Notes under the pieces: generated by a model | The model's input: only the letters and a program-made list of their open reading frames with translations | Database searches by the model: none | What the model was told of the DNA's origin: nothing | Assembly: GCA_002358875.1 (NCBI GenBank) | Contig: DEPS01000139.1 | Location: 79,926 to 95,724 of the forward strand | Direction: 5' to 3' | From: Lachnospiraceae bacterium UBA3386 | GTDB taxonomy: Bacteria > Bacillota > Clostridia > Lachnospirales > Lachnospiraceae | Length of the DNA: 15,799 bases | Program-made: the position numbers and the translations under genes | Shown here: piece after piece, positions 13,569-15,799 of the stretch | Layout: every line of letters starts with the position of its first letter | Position numbering within the stretch: the stretch's first letter is position 1

Positions 13569-13639
13569 TGCAGGCTGTTCTTTGATTTAACTGAATAAAC
13601 ATAGCATAATTAAAAAGTGGGCCTGCAAGTCCACTTTTT
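13569..13639 (+). promoter_or_regulatory. Terminator-like hairpin with possible antiterminator, rimP-nusA leader
   Basis: The hairpin AAAAAGTGG (13612-13620) / CCACTTTTT (13631-13639), stem extendable by a G-U and a C-G pair, is followed by CTTTG: an intrinsic terminator form with an interrupted T tract. Upstream, TGCAGGC (13569-13575) is the exact complement of GCCTGCA (13621-13627) in the hairpin, so pairing of the two would break the hairpin. This is the arrangement of an attenuator. NusA-dependent leader termination is known for the Bacillus ylxS/rimP-nusA operon, which suits this position. Confidence 0.55.
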
Positions 13640-13714
13640 CTTTGTTCAGCCCGGAAGCTTATACGCAGCAGGCATGGCGGGATCGGTGAAAGAAGGTTCC
13701 GGAAAAATCATTCT

Positions 13715-13722
13715 GGATGAGG
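13715..13722 (+). promoter_or_regulatory. Ribosome binding site deciding the rimP start
   Basis: GGATGAGG lies 5 nt upstream of the ATG at 13728. The more upstream GTG at 13617 lies inside the terminator hairpin and has no site. Confidence 0.6.
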
Positions 13723-13727
13723 CTTAT

Positions 13728-14297
13728 ATGAAGGAAAAAAAATCTGATCGTTCTGTGAGAGGACGGATCGAAGAGCAGGCGGAAAGTCTTGCGGCGCCGA
13801 TCGCGGAGCAGTTCGGCATTTCTATCTATGATGTTGAATATGTCCGGGAGGGGCAGGATTACAGTCTCAATGTCTATATTGATAAGGACGGCGGCGTGAC
13901 GATCAATGACTGTGAGAGTGTCAGCCGGCTTCTCTCCGACGCTCTTGATGAGAAGGATTTCATCAGGGACGCTTATACCCTGGTCGTGTCCAGCCCGGGA
14001 CTCGGACGGGCTCTGACAAAGGACAGGCATCTTGAGCAGAGTATAGGGCAGGACGTAGAGATCCATCTCTATAAGGCCGACCCGGAGACAGGGGAAAAGG
14101 ACCTGCGCGGCGAGCTCATATCCTTTGACGGATCCGGAATCACCATCCTGGCACAAACGCCGGTTACCGGAAAAAGCAGGGGAAAAGGGACCGGTAAAAA
14201 GGCAAAGCCTGAAAACGATACAGAGGAAAGAACGGAGAGGACGATAGGGCGCTCCGGCATTGCATCCATCAGGCTCGCGTTTGATTTTGATCTTTGA
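13728..14297 (+). CDS. rimP: Ribosome maturation factor RimP
   Basis: Assists 30S subunit maturation in the cytosol. From the ATG at 13728 the protein is 189 aa. The N-terminal domain has IEEQAESLAAPIAEQFGISIYDVEYVREGQDYSLNVYIDKDGGVTINDCESVSRLLSDALDE, then YTLVVSSPGLGRAL, both textbook RimP sequence. The C-terminal SH3-like domain contains DLRGELISFDGSGITIL, with a Lys/Arg/Glu-rich insertion (about 147-172, GKSRGKGTGKKAKPENDTEERTERT) before the last strand. The open frame runs back to a GTG at 13617, but those residues do not match RimP and overlap the leader hairpin. GGATGAGG is the ribosome site. Always next to nusA in related genomes, as here. Confidence 0.93.
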   Translation: MKEKKSDRSVRGRIEEQAESLAAPIAEQFGISIYDVEYVREGQDYSLNVYIDKDGGVTINDCESVSRLLSDALDEKDFIRDAYTLVVSSPGLGRALTKDRHLEQSIGQDVEIHLYKADPETGEKDLRGELISFDGSGITILAQTPVTGKSRGKGTGKKAKPENDTEERTERTIGRSGIASIRLAFDFDL

Positions 14298-14364
14298 CGA
14301 TAAGTCTTCAAAAGGATGATAACTATGACCTGGAAGGAGAGCCTGCTCGCCGACCGGGTTTTGA

Positions 14365-14379
14365 GCAGAATAATTCTGC
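14365..14379 (+). other. Inverted repeat in the rimP-nusA spacer
   Basis: GCAGAAT-A-ATTCTGC, 7-bp arms with a single centre base, in the 135-nt spacer. Upstream TGCTC (14344-14348) can pair with GAGCA (14364-14368), which competes with it. A minor structure near the nusA start. Confidence 0.35.
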
Positions 14380-14420
14380 CTTTACAAGTATGGCTTTTAA
14401 ATAAAGACCGTGTCTTCAGA

Positions 14421-14427
14421 GGAGGAG
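14421..14427 (+). promoter_or_regulatory. Ribosome binding site deciding the nusA start
   Basis: GGAGGAG, 5 nt before the ATG at 14433. It rules in the start that matches the NusA N-terminus (MNTELKEAILALEKEKNI) over the in-frame ATGs at 14316 and 14325. Confidence 0.85.
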
Positions 14428-14432
14428 ACAGC

Positions 14433-15662
14433 ATGAACACAGAGTTGAAAGAGGCGATCCTCGCCCTTGAGAAGGAAAAGAATATCAGCAGCGGGACATT
14501 GTTTGAAGCGATTGAGAACGCGCTTATGACTGCCTGCAAAAGTCACTTCGGCAGGGCGGAAAATATCAGGGTGGAAGTGGACAGGGATTCATTTGATTAT
14601 CACTGCTTCGCAGATAAGACTGTTGTCGAGACACCTGACGATGTTATGGATCCTCTTGAAGACATTGCCCTGGAGGATGCTGTAAAAATCAGGAGCGGAG
14701 CTCAGATCGGGGATATTGTACCGGTCGAGATCAACAGCCGGGATTTCGGACGCATCGCGACCCAGATTGCAAAAAACGTGATTATGCAGAAGATCCGTGA
14801 AGAAGAGCGGAGCGTCATTTACGATTATTATATAGAGAAACAGAGAAACATCGTCACCGGGATCGTCCAGAGGCAGATCGGCCGCAATATCAGCGTCAAC
14901 CTCGGCAAGGCGGACGGCATGCTCAATGAAAAGGAGATGGTCCCCGGAGAGAACCTCAAGCCGACCGACCGTGTGAAGGTGTTTATCCTTGAAGTCAGGA
15001 CGACGAACAGAGGCCCCAGGATTCTGGTGAGCCGCACACATCCCGATCTGGTCCGCAGGCTTTTCGAGCAGGAGGTCGCTGAGGTCAGGGACGGTGTCAT
15101 CGAGATCATGAGCATTGCCCGTGAAGCCGGAAGCCGTACAAAGATCGCGGTTCGCACCAATGATCCCAACGTGGATCCGATCGGCGCCTGCGTCGGCAGC
15201 AACGGTTCCCGTGTCAACAATATTGTGGACGAGCTGCGCGGAGAGAAGATCGATATTGTGGTCTGGGACGAGAACCCCGGCAATTTCATCCAGAATGCTC
15301 TTTCCCCCGCAAATGTGGTGGCAGTGTTCGCAGATCCCGAGGAGAAGTCCGCAAAGGTCGTTGTTCCCGATTTCCAGCTTTCTCTTGCAATCGGCAAGGA
15401 AGGACAGAATGCCCGTCTTGCTGCGAGGCTGACTGGCTACAAGATCGATATCAAGAGCGAGACCCAGGCAAAGGATGCCGTTGGTTTCCGTTACGAAGAC
15501 TATGTCGACGACGAAGAAGAGTACGAAGAGGAGTACGGTGAAGAGGGTGCCGATGTCAGTGAAGCTGTGAACGAAGGTGCCGCGGCTGAGGAAGACAGCG
15601 AAAGCGCTCCTGAAAAAGACCTGTCTATGGAGAACGGGGCTGAAGAGGAAACGGCACAGTAA
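14433..15662 (+). CDS. nusA: Transcription termination/antitermination factor NusA
   Basis: Binds RNA polymerase and nascent RNA, promoting pausing and intrinsic termination. The protein is 409 aa from the ATG at 14433. Order: N-terminal polymerase-binding domain (about 1-125), S1 domain (about 130-200, with RNIVTGIVQRQIGRNISVNLGKADGML), KH1 (about 205-280, with the GSNG loop of GACVGSNGSRVNNI) and KH2 (about 285-345, GKEG in AIGKEGQNARLAARLTGYKIDI). The last 55 or so residues are a strongly acidic tail (DDEEEYEEEYGEEGADVSE), not needed for the core fold and longer than in many Firmicutes. It follows rimP after 135 nt. In related genomes ylxR, a ribosomal L7Ae-like gene and infB come next; the window ends before any is visible. 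Confidence 0.95.
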   Translation: MNTELKEAILALEKEKNISSGTLFEAIENALMTACKSHFGRAENIRVEVDRDSFDYHCFADKTVVETPDDVMDPLEDIALEDAVKIRSGAQIGDIVPVEINSRDFGRIATQIAKNVIMQKIREEERSVIYDYYIEKQRNIVTGIVQRQIGRNISVNLGKADGMLNEKEMVPGENLKPTDRVKVFILEVRTTNRGPRILVSRTHPDLVRRLFEQEVAEVRDGVIEIMSIAREAGSRTKIAVRTNDPNVDPIGACVGSNGSRVNNIVDELRGEKIDIVVWDENPGNFIQNALSPANVVAVFADPEEKSAKVVVPDFQLSLAIGKEGQNARLAARLTGYKIDIKSETQAKDAVGFRYEDYVDDEEEYEEEYGEEGADVSEAVNEGAAAEEDSESAPEKDLSMENGAEEETAQ

Positions 15663-15709
15663 AAGGAAAAGAAGACGACCTTCCTGAGAAAAGCAAAAAA
15701 GACCGATGA

Positions 15710-15776
15710 ATCCCGATGGTGAAAAGGCGATTTCTCCTCGGGATGCCTTCGCGCTTACGCGCTGCGGCATAGGAGG
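15710..15776 (+). promoter_or_regulatory. Structured element with a possibly masked Shine-Dalgarno site
   Basis: Hairpin 1: ATCCCGA (15710-15716) / TCGGGAT (15738-15744). Hairpin 2: TCTCCT (15733-15738) with AGGAGG (15771-15776), a 4-nt bulge, then ATGCC/GGCAT (15743-15747/15766-15770), an internal loop, and GCGC/GCGC closed by TTAC. The two share bases 15738-15744, so only one can form, and hairpin 2 hides the AGGAGG. No start codon follows within the window, so the gene it serves, if any, is beyond the edge. It could instead be a copy of an intergenic repeat. Confidence 0.4.
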
Positions 15777-15799
15777 TAAGTTTAAAAAATCGCGCTGAT
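15777..15799 (+). other. Window edge, nothing assignable
   Basis: The 23 bases after the AGGAGG run TAAGTTTAAAAAATCGCGCTGAT, without an ATG, GTG or TTG in a fitting position. The expected next gene is ylxR, but no coding sequence for it can be claimed here. Confidence 0.5.

Noticed and set aside
13617..13727. rimP starting at the GTG at 13617
   Set aside because: This GTG lies inside the terminator-like hairpin, has no ribosome site, and the extra residues are not RimP-like.

Overview
The window looks like chromosome from a moderately GC-rich member of the Clostridia, most likely a Lachnospiraceae-type gut anaerobe. This is inferred from several things: AGGAGG-type ribosome binding sites, a Gram-positive lipoprotein with a Gly/Ser linker, YesL- and MsmR-like sugar-uptake genes, a paired ACT-domain/UPF0210 module, and a rimP-nusA operon. 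All protein genes are on the + strand. No insertion sequence, prophage, CRISPR array or toxin-antitoxin pair is visible.

Layout. (1) 1-5580 is housekeeping: the 3' part of polA (start outside the window), coaE, a YycJ/WalJ-type metallo-beta-lactamase-fold protein, a small ACT-domain protein and a UPF0210 (PFL-like) protein. Spacings are short, consistent with one or two operons. (2) 5581-6755 is a 197-nt structured leader and a PfkB-family fructokinase. (3) 6756-7320 is a 565-nt non-coding stretch with an intrinsic terminator, a perfect 16-bp palindrome and a GC-rich hairpin-rich leader. (4) 7321-10544 is a carbohydrate ABC importer of the CUT1 type: lipoprotein binding protein and two permeases, without its own ATPase. 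Two strong hairpins lie between the binding-protein gene and the permeases. (5) 10717-12189 is an unrecognised single-pass membrane protein and a YesL/DUF624 membrane protein. (6) 12223-12401 is a complete tRNA-Glu(CTC) unit with promoter and terminator. (7) 12516-13436 is an AraC-family regulator, likely controlling the sugar genes. (8) 13432-15799 is the start of the rimP-nusA operon: a 27-bp tandem duplication across the araC stop, a promoter, a terminator-like hairpin with a possible antiterminator partner, rimP, nusA, and a structured element at the end that could mask an AGGAGG site.

How the parts fit. The importer, the two accessory membrane proteins and the AraC regulator make a plausible sugar-uptake locus, with the fructokinase upstream a possible first catabolic step. 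The substrate cannot be named because no glycoside hydrolase is present. The most interesting non-coding signals are the rimP-nusA leader, which resembles an autoregulatory attenuator, the intercistronic hairpins of the ABC operon, and the structured segment after nusA. I see no clearly new multi-gene system. The least understood proteins are the ACT/UPF0210 pair and the membrane protein encoded at 10717-11403.
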